Below are positions 10,401 through 23,600 of a stretch of 64,000 nt of DNA, in pieces (position 1 is the stretch's first letter; the number at the start of each line of letters is the position of its first letter). Source of the stretch: Nymphaea colorata (lineage: Eukaryota > Streptophyta > Magnoliopsida > Nymphaeales > Nymphaeaceae); NCBI RefSeq assembly GCF_008831285.2, contig NC_045143.1, positions 20,112,854-20,176,853 of the forward strand, written 5' to 3'. Position numbers and translations under genes: made by a program. The notes under the pieces are model-generated. The model was given only the letters and a program-made list of their open reading frames with translations, made no database searches and was not told the DNA's origin.

Positions 10401-11115
10401 TGGAGTTGGAAAAGCTTGGTATGGGACTGAAAGTGGATTCACGACAAGGTGACATGGAAGATTGAGGATTGTAGGAAATGTAGATTCTAGCTTGACTTAT
10501 TGGGAGAGAAAGGAGTATCTTTATTTGTGTGATAAATACTTCATGTGGAGTGCGGGTCGGGGGGCGTTGATTGATTTATGGGACTGGAGTGGATATATCA
10601 ATGGATTTAGACCTCCCAACCAACGAATAGCGCTGATAAACTGGTGTGGAAGTACAATAAGCAGAGTTATTTCTTGGCTAAAAACATTTGGGAGAAGTGC
10701 AGAGAGGTGGGTGTCAATGATGCTTAGAGAAAGGATATTTGGTGTAGCAGAGCCCCTGCTAGTGCTTGTTGGTTCACCTTTTTGGCGTGTGAAGGCTTCC
10801 CACTCTAGACAAGCTTCAAAAGTAGGGTTTTTTTATTGCTAATTTTTATTTATTTTGCAGGAAAGATGGAGAGTCAAATGACCATGTGTTGTCAACCTGC
10901 AGCATTTCTAAGGCAATTTGGAAGTTGATTGCCTCCAAGTTTAAGGTATGTATGTTCCTGTTTCAGGAAGTAACATCTAATTTGAGAAAATAGATGCATG
11001 TGAGGATTGGGGGCAAGTGGAGGAAGAGATGCTGGATGGTGGCTTTCGTGGTCACGTGCTGGAGACTTTGGTGGCTGCGCAACAACATCATGCATGAGGA
11101 TAGGCATCTAGTGAG
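7457..11115 (+). pseudogene. LINE ORF2 remnant (endonuclease and reverse transcriptase)
   Basis: The main body of the host LINE. The endonuclease begins at 7680 (CWNVRGLAKPEVRDVI). The RT region follows: DKDSAAVLDGFPNYFYQDCW and ICLIAKK (9050-9235), CLKLDLSKTYDHVSWIF (about 9430), then GLRQGDPMSPYLFIMAMEM (about 9610). The catalytic box near 9755 reads YEDDMLMV, where an aromatic-Ala-Asp-Asp box is expected. Downstream, 10860-11110 keeps the zinc-finger-like region (HVLSTCSISKAIWKLI) and WRLWWLRNNIMHED. Many stops, frameshifts and a 55-bp tandem duplication show it is dead. At 11116 it is cut by a copia LTR and continues at 29475. Confidence 0.85.
8921..9030 (+). repeat. 55-bp tandem duplication in LINE ORF2
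   Basis: GACATGGTGCCTAATGCAGA and the following bases through ACATTGCACGAGAGG repeat head to tail (8921-8975 and 8976-9030) with only two or three differences, shifting the RT frame (55 is not a multiple of three). Confidence 0.85.
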
Positions 11116-11341
11116 TGTTAGAATTTAAGGTTTAGACATCATGTAAGTATACATATGTATATTTCATATGTACGGTCATACATCTAGTTTGATGTATGAT
11201 TTGTATATATAATTATATATGTATGCATAGGTGTTTATGTCTTTTATGTATTCTTCTTTTCAATTTTTGCCTTTTTTATTTTTGTAAAAGGGAAAACTAC
11301 CTGTTGGACCAGCTTCCAACAGCTAGATTTCTAGCCATTGG
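11116..11341 (+). repeat. 5' LTR of the truncated copia element, left part
   Basis: It matches 48504-48755 in order: GTTTGATGTATGATTTGTAT, ATGTATGCATAGG, and a hairpin-forming CCAACAGCTAG/CTAGCCATTGG near its right edge. It is cut at 11341, where the Ty3 LTR begins. The last five bases (ATTGG) are duplicated at 28271. Confidence 0.8.
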
Positions 11342-14300
11342 TGTAATGCTCGTTGGTTCGACGGGTCGGGTCGAGCTAGGGTCCAGACCCGGAACCGACC
11401 CCCCCCCCCCCCACTCGCGTAAGGGCCCGACGCGAGGCCCTTCTCCCTCGCCTTTCCCTTCCTTCTTCGTTGTCTCCGGTGGTCTCCTGTGGCAGCGCAG
11501 AGGGAGGAGAGTGACGGTCGGGTGGTGGTGGCTGGAACGGCGACGGCGACGACGACGGCGACGGCGACGGCGACGACGACGGCGACGGCGACGGCGACGG
11601 CGACGGAGGTGGCAGCGGCGACGGCGGCGGCGGCTGCTGGGTAAACCCTCTCTCTCTCGTGCGATTTTTCTTGCTCTGCCACTCATGCCCTTTTGTCTGT
11701 TTTGCTCTCTGCCGCACGTCCCCTCTTCTTCTCTCTCGCCATTTTCTTTCCCCTCTTTCCGCTGGTTCTCTACCGCTCGACCCTCTTCTCACTCACCCGC
11801 ACTCCCCCGCCTGCTCTTTCTCTCTCTTTTCACCCCACGGCTGTTTTCCCCCTTGACCGAACCCTTCCTCTCTCTGTCTCTCCTCTCTGTCAGCGTCCCT
11901 TTTCTTTGTTTATTTCAGTTTTTTTTTCCCAACTACTACCGTGGGTCTTTCCTAGCAACAGAGTTTGTGTTAAACTTTTTGGGCGTTTGGGGTTGGTTTG
12001 CAGTTTAGGGGACGTTTTTCCCCTCTTACCTGCTAGTAGGGTGTGTAGTGAGCAGCGACAGCAAGCAATCTCGAGCATTGGCACTTGATCGGACGTGTGA
12101 AGTGGTTGCTAGAAGGGTTGTAGCAGTTTGGACGCTTGTTTGGGGTGAGCAATACCTAATCAAGCTCAAAATGATGAGTATTTATCTTTTAGAGCATGTA
12201 TAATTATGGTTCGAGCATGCTAGAGCTTAGAATTGATGATTTTGGGACGCATGTTAGTAATTTTGTTTTTGGGGGAAACTTAGGATTTGCGTTGGAAAGT
12301 GATGATTCATGTACTTATTGATCGTTTTAGCATGATGGATTAAGTTTCGAAGCTTTAAGGAAACATGGTAGAGATTGTGAGGTTGTGGGGAAGTTTTGGA
12401 ACCGTCTTAGGGAGTGTAGCGCAGACTTCGGTGAACGGGTGTATCATGAAGTTAATTAGGGATATATGCGTTTTGGGATGTGACTTGAGGTTGATGTCTT
12501 ACTTAAAGAACGTTATTGAGGAAGGATTTAGTGACAGTTTGATTGATGGTTGAAGGCCTTGATAATTCAAGGCAACGTCAAGACGTAAAGGAGGAGGCCT
12601 TGTGGAGAGCCCGTCGGTCGACACTACCTGTCGATGCCCTCTTGAGGCGCTGTCACGTGCCTCAAGGATTTTATTTTTGTATCTGTTCATTTCTGTTTGA
12701 TTGGTGTAGGAATCTAGTAGAAACCTTATTCTTGTTTATGTTTGCAGGTGCACCGGGCTCATCCCGTCGACCTTGAGTTCGAAGCTTGAGGCATTTTGAA
12801 GAATTTGGTGAGCGCGCCACAGGTATGGCAACTTTCCAGGCAAATTCCTGCCTGGGGCAATTGTGTGATTGGGTGCTCCTAGGATCAAGGGATCCTAGGA
12901 TTGTGATGTTAATTGATTGACGGTTTTGTGATTGAGTATGTGTATGTTGCTTACATGATATGAATGGGTTAGAAAGATTATTAGTCATTCGATTTAAAAA
13001 TGTTACGCATTGGCATGTGCATGCTAGAATTGATATCTGTTTAGGACAGATGAGGTGGGGTATCGAGTCGAGTGTCTCCTCGACCCCAATTGTGCATTAG
13101 AAAGCATCATAGAATGATAACTGCATAGGACAGCTACGAGCCAACCGCAGATCGAGACTACTCTCTGTGGATTGGCTATGTTTTTCAAAGAGGTGATTGA
13201 CATGACTGATGTGATGATTGATATAAATGTGTATGTTGTTGCATATGCATTGCCATGGGCAATGATGCAAATGGATGTTTGGAGGGTAGTTGTACCCGTA
13301 TGGTATGACGGCTAGCAATGACTGTTACTGTATGTATAGACCTCATGTGGAGGTAATCGGAGGTGTGGGTGCACTCGGGAAGTGTACTAACCTCGTGTGT
13401 TAGCCAGTCTTCTTGTGAATGTGTAACTGTAATGATAAGAATGAATAACTAAGAGATGAGAGGCCAGTGGGATGTGGCTATGTGTTTGGGAGACGTCCCC
13501 TTGATTGCCACTGGTCTCGCCTGTCAGAGCGCAGGCGGTGCAAGGCCCCAGGGTTCTGTTGTGTGTTGTGCTTGGAGCGTTGGGCTCCTGCCTTCCCAAC
13601 CTGGGTGTCCTAGGGAAGGCTGAGTATCTCACCTTGGACGTCACACATCCAGGGATGAGTGCTCTACCGCTGCAGCGGGTGAAATGGATCCATACTGTTA
13701 TGGGCCACCACGGGGGTTGTCTCTCGGCTGTAGGCCGCCCGCGGTGTGCACGTGCCTGTGTTGCACCCACAGGAACTGTTAATGCACTAAAGTTAATGAA
13801 AATGCAAAGTGTTTGACAGAATGCATGTGACTGACGTATATGTGATTGATATGAATGCAAGTGTTATGTTTAAGCATGCTTCGCATGTGACTGATGTTGT
13901 GTTAGTGTGGCCATCAAGTGGCTTTTACGTGTCGCACTCAGACGCGACATGACGATAGATGGGTTGATATTTGTCCCTTTATTTGAGCCTTACTTGAGAG
14001 GGTTTGGCATTTTTCTGGCTTGTTGCCATACTGCGAAGGCTAAGCCTTCAGTTGTTTCCTTTTTTCAGGTTTTGGTGTACCCGGGGCAGCAGGCTGAGCA
14101 GATGGCTACACTCACGTCCTATTGGGGAGGTTTTGGGTTTTGTTTTGTCCTTGTAGTGCCGGCGCGTCGGGTTTTTGGTTTTACTGATGCCTTGTTTTGA
14201 TGAGGCATCGATGTTGTGATTTTGGGGCATTTTTGTCAAATGTACAATTGAATTGAAATGCTATATAATGGAAAGCTTGCCCCATTGTTTTGAATTGCTT

Positions 14301-14399
14301 GGCTCATTCCTTTTTGAACTATTGTGTAGTCACACCTCGATGTTGGATGTTAAAAAAAAAAAAAAAATGTTTGAGTGTCAAAAAGGTCGGGGTGTGACA
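11342..14399 (+). repeat. Left LTR (3058 bp) of the Tekay-type element
   Basis: It starts TGTAATGCTCGTTGG and ends GGTCGGGGTGTGACA. It contains a poly-C run near 11400, a GGCGAC repeat (11536-11610) about 45 bp longer than in the right LTR, a CT-rich block, and a poly-A run near 14351. No conserved ORF is seen. The Arg-rich and Pro-rich translations come from the simple repeats. Confidence 0.95.
11536..11637 (+). repeat. GGCGAC/GACGAC microsatellite-like expansion in the left LTR
   Basis: The left LTR has roughly 45 bp more of GGCGAC/GACGAC units than the equivalent tracts at 19486-19515 and 25458-25486, which hold only four or five units. The extra units explain most of the LTR length difference. 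Confidence 0.85.
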
Positions 14400-14403
14400 G
14401 TTT

Positions 14404-14420
14404 TGGTATCAGAGCCATGG
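14404..14420 (+). other. Primer-binding site (initiator Met-tRNA) of the Tekay-type element
   Basis: TGGTATCAGAGCCATGG lies five bases inside the left LTR end. It is a full match to the standard Met-tRNA primer site of plant LTR elements. The equivalent site of the second interior copy falls inside the N gap. Confidence 0.93.
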
Positions 14421-14635
14421 CAAACCCCATTATGGATGTGAGTTAAAGCCTATCTGTGAAGTCGTGTTGCCCAGGTACGCATTTGTTTGATTAGTTGGTT
14501 ATTGTAGTTTTGATTTTTCAAGTATAAGTATGTAATGTGATCTGTGTTTTGAACTTCGTGCTAATGCACGTTGTGATTTGACTTGTGAGTTTGGTATTGG
14601 TCGTGATTTGAGAATTAAGGATCTTGTTTGTACAG

Positions 14636-17600
14636 ATGGAATATCATCGTAGGGGTAAGAAGCGAGCTGGGCCGTCTTCAGAGGCACATAGAGAGCCCAG
14701 CCCAACCCATTCTGATGCACATACTCCGCGGGGTGACGGTGCGTCAGAGCCCCAGTATGCCCAGCTAGGTGGGGGTGCCCAAACCCCACCGAGACAGACT
14801 CCGCCAGTGGATCAGCAGACTATATTGCTGACCACGTTGCAGACGCTGACCACGTTAATGCAGTCTATGGTCGGTAATCAGAGAAGTAACGCATCTCCTT
14901 CGGGGGACACCAGTGCTCCAGTTCGGGAGAAGGCAACGACAGTGTCTTATCAGCAGTTTATGGCGATGCAGCCGCCTATCTTCTCAGGAGGGGGCAGTCA
15001 TGACAAGGCAAAGGACTGGATTGAAGAGGTTGAACGTATTTTTGGGCTTCTGAAGGTGCCAGAAGAAGATAGAGTGAACTATGGCTCCTATTTGTTGAAG
15101 GGTGATGCCAAGAATTGGTGGCAATCAACTAGTGAGATTCGGTTCGCTGGCCAAGGGTCAATCTCATGGAAGCAGTTCAGAGATTCCTTCTTCAGCACAT
15201 ACTTTCCGGTGTATGCCAGAGACAAGAAAATGCAGGAGTTTCTGGATTTGCAGCAGAATCAGTCGAGCTTAGAAGAGTACATTGCGAGATATCGGCACTT
15301 GGAGGTGTATTGCCCACACCTTTACACTACCGATGAGGCCAGAGCGGGCAAGTTTGTGCGCGGGCTGCGAGATGGACTACGAAGCAAAGTGTTGACAAGT
15401 AGACCTCGTGACTTGGATGAGGCGGTTACAATGGCACGATGCATAGAAGAAGATTGGGTGAGGACACAGAAGGATCATCAGAAGAAAGCAGGCCAGCATT
15501 CACAAGGTGGACGGACACAGGTAAAGCGCCAACACTTTGCGGGCAGGACAAGGCCTTATGAGAGGCGGGATGACCGAACTTTCAGACGGAACCAGTCTAC
15601 CCGTAGTGAGGCCACCCAGGGGTCAGTGGCCACTCCGACTTCTCAGAAGTGCCCCACTTGTTCTCGTGTGCACCTCGGGAAGCCGTGCTATCGGGTGACT
15701 GGGGCTTGTTTACACTGCGGAAGTATGGGACACTTCATCAAGGATTGCCCGTTGAAGAAAGAACGAGAATTGAAGAAGCCTGAAGCCAGTTCTTCTAGCG
15801 CACGACAGACGTCGGGACGTGTCTACGCTACTACTGTGGAGGAGCTCCAGGCACACGACCTCGTTGAAGGTACTTTACTTGTCAGTTCTCATTTTGCTAG
15901 AGTGTTATTTGATCCAGGAGCGACACATTCTTTTATATCTAGTCGATTTGCTACCTCACTCGAAGTGTCGGCTAGAAGAATGCCGTATGTTTTAAAAGTT
16001 GTTAGTCCGATGCATGCTCAAGAGTCGTGTCGTGAGTATCTTCCTGATGTGGACGTGGAAATCCTTCAATTTCACCTACCTGCACAGTTGGTGATCCTCG
16101 GTCTCAATGAGTTTGATGTGATTTTGGGTATGGATTGGTTGTATGCGCATTATGCCATTATAGATTGCAGGAAGAAGCAGATACAGATGTTGACTAATGA
16201 GATGCAGCCTGTGGAATTTCGTGCACGTAGGGCCAGTCGAACTGATAAGATATTGGTGTCTGCATTGAAGGCTAAGCGATGGATAGAAGGTGGAAGCGTT
16301 GCCTTCTTGGTCAATGTGTTGATCAATGAGGCTGAACGGATGATATTGCAGGATGTTGCCGTGGTGAGTGAGTATCCTGATGTGTTTCCTGAGGAATTGT
16401 CGAGTTTGCCTCCAACTCGAGAAGTGGAGTTCAAGATAGAGTTGTTACCAGGGACAACTCCCATTTCTAAGGCACCCTACCGTATGGCACCAGCGGAGTT
16501 AGAAGAGTTGAAGAAGCAACTGCAGGAGCTCTTAGATAAGGGCTTCATCCGACCTAGCGTGTCTCCTTGGGGAGCACCTGTACTGTTTGTGAAAAAGAAA
16601 GATGGGACTATGCGTTTGTGTATAGATTATCGTATGTTGAATCAAGTCACCATCAAGAATAAGTATCCGCTTCCAAGAATTGAAGACTTGTTTGATCAGC
16701 TTAGGAATGCAAAGGTTTTCTCTAAGATCGATCTGAGGACAGGCTACCATCAACTATTGATACGGGAGGAAGATGTTTCTAAGACTGCCTTTCGAACTAG
16801 GTATGGACATTATGAATTCAGGGTCATGCCTTTTGGGTTGACTAATGCTCCCGCAGCGTTCATGGACCTCATGAATCGGGTTTTCCAAGAGTTCTTGGAT
16901 TGTTTTGTTATTGTGTTTGTTGATGATATTTTGGTGTACTCAGAGAGTGAGGCAGAGCACAGAGACCACTTGAGAAGTGTGTTAGGTCTTTTGCGCAAGC
17001 ACAAGCTTTACGCCAAATACTCAAAATGTGAATTTTGGCTAGAGAAGGTAAACTTTCTGGGTCATGTGATCTCGAAGGATGGAGTATCCGTCGATCCGGC
17101 TAAGGTGTCAGCTGTTCAGGACTGGAGAACACCTTGCAGTGTAACTGAGGTTAGAAGCTTTTTGGGATTGGCAGGATACTATCGCAGGTTCATACAAGAC
17201 TTTTCGAAAATAGCTACGCCCATGACTAAGCTATTAAGAAAAGGGATGAAGTTTGTGTGGAATGAAGATTGTGAGAAGAGTTTTCAAACTCTAAAGGACA
17301 AGCTTACTTCTGCCCCTATTCTGACGCTTCCATCAGGTCATTCCGGTTTTGTGGTGTACACTGATGCTTCGGGGATCGGTTATGGTTGTGTGTTGATGCA
17401 GCATGGCCGTGTAGTGGCTTATGCATCAAGACAGTTGAAGACCCATGAGCAGCACTATCCCACTCATGATTTGGAATTGGGAGCAGTCGTGTTCGCATTG
17501 AAGATGTGGAGACACTATCTTTATGGTGCAACATTCGAGGTGTTTACAGATCACAAGTCCCTGAAGTATATATCCTCACAAAGGGATCTCAACTTGAGGC

Positions 17601-19241
17601 AAAGAAGATGGATGGAATATTTAAAGGATTATGATTTCACCATATCGTATCATCCAGGCAAGGCGAACGTGGTGGCAGATGCGTTGAGCAGGCATGCCAA
17701 GGCGACAATGTGCAGTATGTTGACTCGTTCTTGGACATTATTGCAAGATGTGATAGCTTGGCAGCCTTGCATTAGTGATGAGCACAAGGCAACGATGACG
17801 GCCTTGATTCGGCGTCCTTTGATGGAAGAACTTGTAATGAAACAAAAGGAAGATCCAGAGTTTGCTAAGAACATGGAAGCAAGCCAGAAGAACGATTCTC
17901 TTTGGCATCAAGATAAAGATGGTTCATTGCGTTTTCGGCAGAGATTTGGGTTCCTAGAGATGAAGGGGTGAAGCGTCTGTTGCTTGATGAAGCTCACAAA
18001 TCTAAGTTTTCTATTCACCCGGGCAGTACAAAGATGTTTCAAGATTTGAGAAGAAATTTTTGGTGGCCTGGAATGAAGCGTGAAATTGCAGAATATGTGG
18101 CAAAGTGCTTGATTTGCCAACAGGTAAAAGCAGAACATCAGCGGCCAGGAGGCTTGTTGCAAAGAATCGATATTCCAGTGTGGAAATGGGAAGACATTAC
18201 GATGGATTTGTGGTTGGGTTACCTCGTACCAAAAGACAACAAAATGCCATATGGGTGATTGTTGATCGACTTACGAAGTCCGCCCACTTTCTGCCAATCA
18301 GAATCAGTCAATCATTAGAAAGTCTCGCAGAGTTGTATATTGGCGAGATAGTGAGATTGCATGGAGTGCCAAAGTCTATCATTTCGGATCGAGATCCGCG
18401 TTTTACCTCTAGGTTTTGGGGGCAATTACAGAGGGCTTTGGGTACCAAGCTTAAGATGAGCACAGCATTTTATCCCCAAACTGATGGGCAATCAGAGAGG
18501 ACTATTCAGACCTTAGAAGACATGTTGCGTGCATGTGTCTTAGAGTGGAAAGGAGAATGGGACAAACATGTGAAATTGGCAGAATTTGCTTACAATAACA
18601 GTTACCACTCTAGTATTGGGATGGCACCTTTGAGGCTTTGTATGGAAGACCGTGCAGATCGCAACTTGTTGGGCCGAGTTGGGTGATGGTAAGATCGAAA
18701 GCCCTTTAGTTTTGCAACACTACACCGACCAAGTGGAATAGATAAGAAAGAAGTTGTTGACTGCTCAGAGTAGACAGAAAAGTTATGCTGACATTCGTCG
18801 TAGAGAATTGGCTTTTGAGGTGGGTGATCATGTGTTTTAAAGATTTCTCCTACTAAGGGTGTTTTTCGCTTTGGTGCGAAGGGAAAATTGAGCCCGAGGT
18901 TTGTAGGACCTTTTGAGATATTAGAGAAGATTGGAGAGGTGGCATACAGATTGGCGTTACCACCAGATTTGAGTCATGTTCATGACGTTTTCCATGTTTC
19001 CATGCTTCGAAAATACGTACCCGACCCGACACATGTGATTGATTTTCAAGGTATTCTAGTACAAGATGATTTGACAATGGAAGAACAGCCCATTAGAATT
19101 GTGGATCATCGAGAGCAAGTGCTTCGCACCAAGAGGATTCCTTTAGTGAAAGTGGAATGGCAGTACCATGGGTTGAAGGAGAGTACATGGGAGCATGAGG
19201 AGGACATGCGGAAGAGATATCCGCACTTGTTCTTGCATTGA
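14636..19241 (+). pseudogene. Tekay-type gag-pol, left copy (frameshifted)
   Basis: The likely start is 14636 ([10 protein letters not shown]); an in-frame Met at 14624 is also possible. Gag covers about 14930-15500 ([28 protein letters not shown]), followed by a zinc knuckle [14 protein letters not shown] near 15708. The protease motif is [12 protein letters not shown] (near 15906). RT has [12 protein letters not shown] and an intact FVDDILVYS (16913-16941). RNase H begins [12 protein letters not shown]. The integrase zinc finger and CLICQQVK lie near 18108, and the tail STWEHEEDMRKRYPHLF ends at 19238. The frame stays open to 17971. Single-base losses relative to the right copy lie near 17947, 18207, 18629 and 18836. 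Both copies share a shift near 18690 and a TAG near 18739. Confidence 0.92.
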
Positions 19242-19290
19242 GGTATGAGCTAAATTTCGAGGATGAAATTTTCTTTTTAGAAGGGTAGGA

Positions 19291-20399
19291 TGTAATGCTC
19301 GTTGGTTCGACGGGTCGGGTCGAGCTAGGTCCAGACCCGGAACCGACCCCCCCCCCCCCCCACTCGCGTAAGGGCCCGACGCGAGGCCCTTCTCCCTCGC
19401 CTTTCCCTTCCTTCTTCGTTGTCTCCGGTGGTCTCATGTGGCAGCGCAGAGGGAGGAGAGTGACGGTCGGGTGGTGGTGGCTGGAACGGCGACGGCGACG
19501 GCGACGGAGGTGGCAGCGGCGACGGCGGCGGCGGCTGCTGGGTAAACCCTCTCTCTCTCGTGCGATTTTTCTTGCTCTGCCACTCATGCCCTTTTGTCTG
19601 TTTGCTCTCTGCCGCACGTCCCCCTTCTTCTCTCTCGCCATTTCTTTCCCCTCTTTCCGCTGGTTCTCTACCGCTCGACCCTCTTCTCACTCACCCGCAC
19701 TCCCCCGCCTGCTCTTTCTCTCTCTTCTCACCCCACGGCTGTTTCCCCCTTGACCGAACCCTTCCTCTCTCTGTCTCTCCTCTCTGTCAGCGTCCCTTTT
19801 CTTTGTTTATTTCAGTTTTTTTCCCCAACTACTACCGTGGGTCTTTCCTAGCAACAGAGTTGTGTTAAACTTTTGGGCGTTTGGGGTTGGTTTGCAGTTT
19901 AGGGGACGTTTTTCCCCTCTTACCTGCTAGTAGGGTGTGTAGTGAGCAGCGACAGCAAGCAATCTCGAGCATGGCACTTGATCGGACGTGTGAAGTGGTT
20001 GCTAGAAGGGTTGTAGCAGTTTGGACGCTTGTTTGGGGTGAGCAATACCTAATCAAGCTCAAAATGATGAGTATTTATCTTTTAGAGCATGTATAATTAT
20101 GGTTCGAGCATGCTAGAGCTTAGAATTGATGATTTTGGACGCATGTTAGTAATTTTGTTTTTGGGGGAACTTAGGATTTGCGTTGGAAAGTGATGATTCA
20201 TGTACTTATGATCGTTTTAGCATGATGGATTAAGTTTCGAAGCTTTAAGGAAACATGGTAGAGATTGTGAGGTTGTGGGGAAGTTTTGGAACCGTCTTAG
20301 GGAGTGTAGCGCAGACTTCGGTGAACGGGTGTATCATGAAGTTAATTAGGGATATATGCGTTTTGGGATGTGACTTGAGGTTGATGTCTTACTTAAAGA
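19291..20399 (+). repeat. Partial LTR ending at the assembly gap
   Basis: It corresponds to 11342-12508 and to 25262-26382 but carries many one-base losses in homopolymers (for example GTCTGTTTGCTC against GTCTGTTTTGCTC), as expected of unpolished sequence at a contig end. It stops at ACTTAAAGA, directly before the Ns. Confidence 0.93.
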
Positions 20400-20499
20400 N
20401 NNNNNNNNNNNNNNNNNNNNNNNNNNNNNNNNNNNNNNNNNNNNNNNNNNNNNNNNNNNNNNNNNNNNNNNNNNNNNNNNNNNNNNNNNNNNNNNNNNN
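20400..20499. other. Assembly gap, exactly 100 N
   Basis: One hundred N characters, the conventional size for a gap of unknown length. Left of the gap is LTR sequence and right of it is the leader just upstream of gag (matching 14530 onward), so about 2 kb of LTR and the primer site would have to lie in the gap if the structure were real. Confidence 0.99.
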
Positions 20500-20605
20500 T
20501 GTAATGTGATCTGTGTTTTTGAACTTCGTGCTAATGCACGTTGTGATTTGACTTGTGAGTTTGGTATTGGTCGTGATTTGAGAATTAAGGATCTTGTTTG
20601 TACAG

Positions 20606-23600
20606 ATGGAATATCATCGTAGGGGTAAGAAGCGAGCTGGGCCGTCTTCAGAGGCACATAGAGAGCCCAGCCCAACCCATTCTGATGCACATACTCCGCG
20701 GGGTGACGGTGCGTCAGAGCCCCAGTATGCCCAGCTAGGTGGGGGTGCCCAAACCCCACCGAGACAGACTCCGCCAGTGGATCAGCAGACTATATTGCTG
20801 ACCACGTTGCAGACGCTGACCACGTTAATGCAGTCTATGGTCGGTAATCAGAGAAGTAACGCATCTCCTTCGGGGGACACCAGTGCTCCAGTTCGGGAGA
20901 AGGCAACGACAGTGTCTTATCAGCAGTTTATGGCGATGCAGCCGCCTATCTTCTCAGGAGGGGGCAGTCATGACAAGGCAAAGGACTGGATTGAAGAGGT
21001 TGAACGTATTTTTGGGCTTCTGAAGGTGCCAGAAGAAGATAGAGTGAACTATGGCTCCTATTTGTTGAAGGGTGATGCCAAGAATTGGTGGCAATCAACT
21101 AGTGAGATTCGGTTCGCTGGCCAAGGGTCAATCTCATGGAAGCAGTTCAGAGATTCCTTCTTCAGCACATACTTTCCGGTGTATGCCAGAGACAAGAAAA
21201 TGCAGGAGTTTCTGGATTTGCAGCAGAATCAGTCGAGCTTAGAAGAGTACATTGCGAGATATCGGCACTTGGAGGTGTATTGCCCAACCTTTACACTACC
21301 GATGAGGCCAGAGCGGGCAAGTTTGTGCGCGGGCTGCGAGATGGACTACGAAGCAAAGTGTTGACAAGTAGACCTCGTGACTTGGATGAGGCGGTTACAA
21401 TGGCACGATGCATAGAAGAAGATTGGGTGAGGACACAGAAGGATCATCAGAAGAAAGCAGGCCAGCATTCACAAGGTGGACGGACACAGGTAAAGCGCCA
21501 ACACTTTGCGGGCAGGACAAGGCCTTATGAGAGGCGGGATGACCGAACTTTCAGACGGAACCAGTCTACCCGTAGTGAGGCCACCCAGGGGTCAGTGGCC
21601 ACTCCGACTTCTCAGAAGTGCCCCACTTGTTCTCGTGTGCACCTCGGGAAGCCGTGCTATCGGGTGACTGGGGCTTGTTTACACTGCGGAAGTATGGGAC
21701 ACTTCATCAAGGATTGCCCGTTGAAGAAAGAACGAGAATTGAAGAAGCCTGAAGCCAGTTCTTCTAGCGCACGACAGACGTCGGGACGTGTCTACGCTAC
21801 TACTGTGGAGGAGCTCCAGGCACACGACCTCGTTGAAGGTACTTTACTTGTCAGTTCTCATTTTGCTAGAGTGTTATTTGATCCAGGAGCGACACATTCT
21901 TTTATATCTAGTCGATTTGCTACCTCACTCGAAGTGTCGGCTAGAAGAATGCCGTATGTTTTAAAAGTTGTTAGTCCGATGCATGCTCAAGAGTCGTGTC
22001 GTGAGTATCTTCCTGATGTGGACGTGGAAATCCTTCAATTTCACCTACCTGCACAGTTGGTGATCCTCGGTCTCAATGAGTTTGATGTGATTTTGGGTAT
22101 GGATTGGTTGTATGCGCATTATGCCATTATAGATTGCAGGAAGAAGCAGATACAGATGTTGACTAATGAGATGCAGCCTGTGGAATTTCGTGCACGTAGG
22201 GCCAGTCGAACTGATAAGATATTGGTGTCTGCATTGAAGGCTAAGCGATGGATAGAAGGTGGAAGCGTTGCCTTCTTGGTCAATGTGTTGATCAATGAGG
22301 CTGAACGGATGATATTGCAGGATGTTGCCGTGGTGAGTGAGTATCCTGATGTGTTTCCTGAGGAATTGTCGAGTTTGCCTCCAACTCGAGAAGTGGAGTT
22401 CAAGATAGAGTTGTTACCAGGGACAACTCCCATTTCTAAGGCACCCTACCGTATGGCACCAGCGGAGTTAGAAGAGTTGAAGAAGCAACTGCAGGAGCTC
22501 TTAGATAAGGGCTTCATCCGACCTAGCGTGTCTCCTTGGGGAGCACCTGTACTGTTTGTGAAAAAGAAAGATGGGACTATGCGTTTGTGTATAGATTATC
22601 GTATGTTGAATCAAGTCACCATCAAGAATAAGTATCCGCTTCCAAGAATTGAAGACTTGTTTGATCAGCTTAGGAATGCAAAGGTTTTCTCTAAGATCGA
22701 TCTGAGGACAGGCTACCATCAACTATTGATACGGGAGGAAGATGTTTCTAAGACTGCCTTTCGAACTAGGTATGGACATTATGAATTCAGGGTCATGCCT
22801 TTTGGGTTGACTAATGCTCCCGCAGCGTTCATGGACCTCATGAATCGGGTTTTCCAAGAGTTCTTGGATTGTTTTGTTATTGTGTTTGTTGATGATATTT
22901 TGGTGTACTCAGAGAGTGAGGCAGAGCACAGAGACCACTTGAGAAGTGTGTTAGGTCTTTTGCGCAAGCACAAGCTTTACGCCAAATACTCAAAATGTGA
23001 ATTTTGGCTAGAGAAGGTAAACTTTCTGGGTCATGTGATCTCGAAGGATGGAGTATCCGTCGATCCGGCTAAGGTGTCAGCTGTTCAGGACTGGAGAACA
23101 CCTTGCAGTGTAACTGAGGTTAGAAGCTTTTTGGGATTGGCAGGATACTATCGCAGGTTCATACAAGACTTTTCGAAAATAGCTACGCCCATGACTAAGC
23201 TATTAAGAAAAGGGATGAAGTTTGTGTGGAATGAAGATTGTGAGAAGAGTTTTCAAACTCTAAAGGACAAGCTTACTTCTGCCCCTATTCTGACGCTTCC
23301 ATCAGGTCATTCCGGTTTTGTGGTGTACACTGATGCTTCGGGGATCGGTTATGGTTGTGTGTTGATGCAGCATGGCGTGTAGTGGCTTATGCATCAAGAC
23401 AGTTGAAGACCCATGAGCAGCACTATCCCACTCATGATTTGGAATTGGGAGCAGTCGTGTTCGCATTGAAGATGTGGAGACACTATCTTTATGGTGCAAC
23501 ATTCGAGGTGTTTACAGATCACAAGTCCCTGAAGTATATATCCTCACAAAGGGATCTCAACTTGAGGCAAAGAAGATGGATGGAATATTTAAAGGATTAT

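Noticed and set aside
11376-12008. Long Arg-rich or Pro-rich open frames in the Tekay LTRs (also at 19295-19753 and 25114-25881)
   Set aside because: They are translations of GGCGAC repeats and CT-rich DNA on both strands, differ between LTR copies by homopolymer indels, and have no recognisable domain.
13387-13860. Moderate-length open frames conserved between the left and right Tekay LTRs (13387-13860, 27351-27734)
   Set aside because: Conservation merely reflects the near identity of the two LTRs. The minus-strand frame is altered by a one-base indel between the copies.
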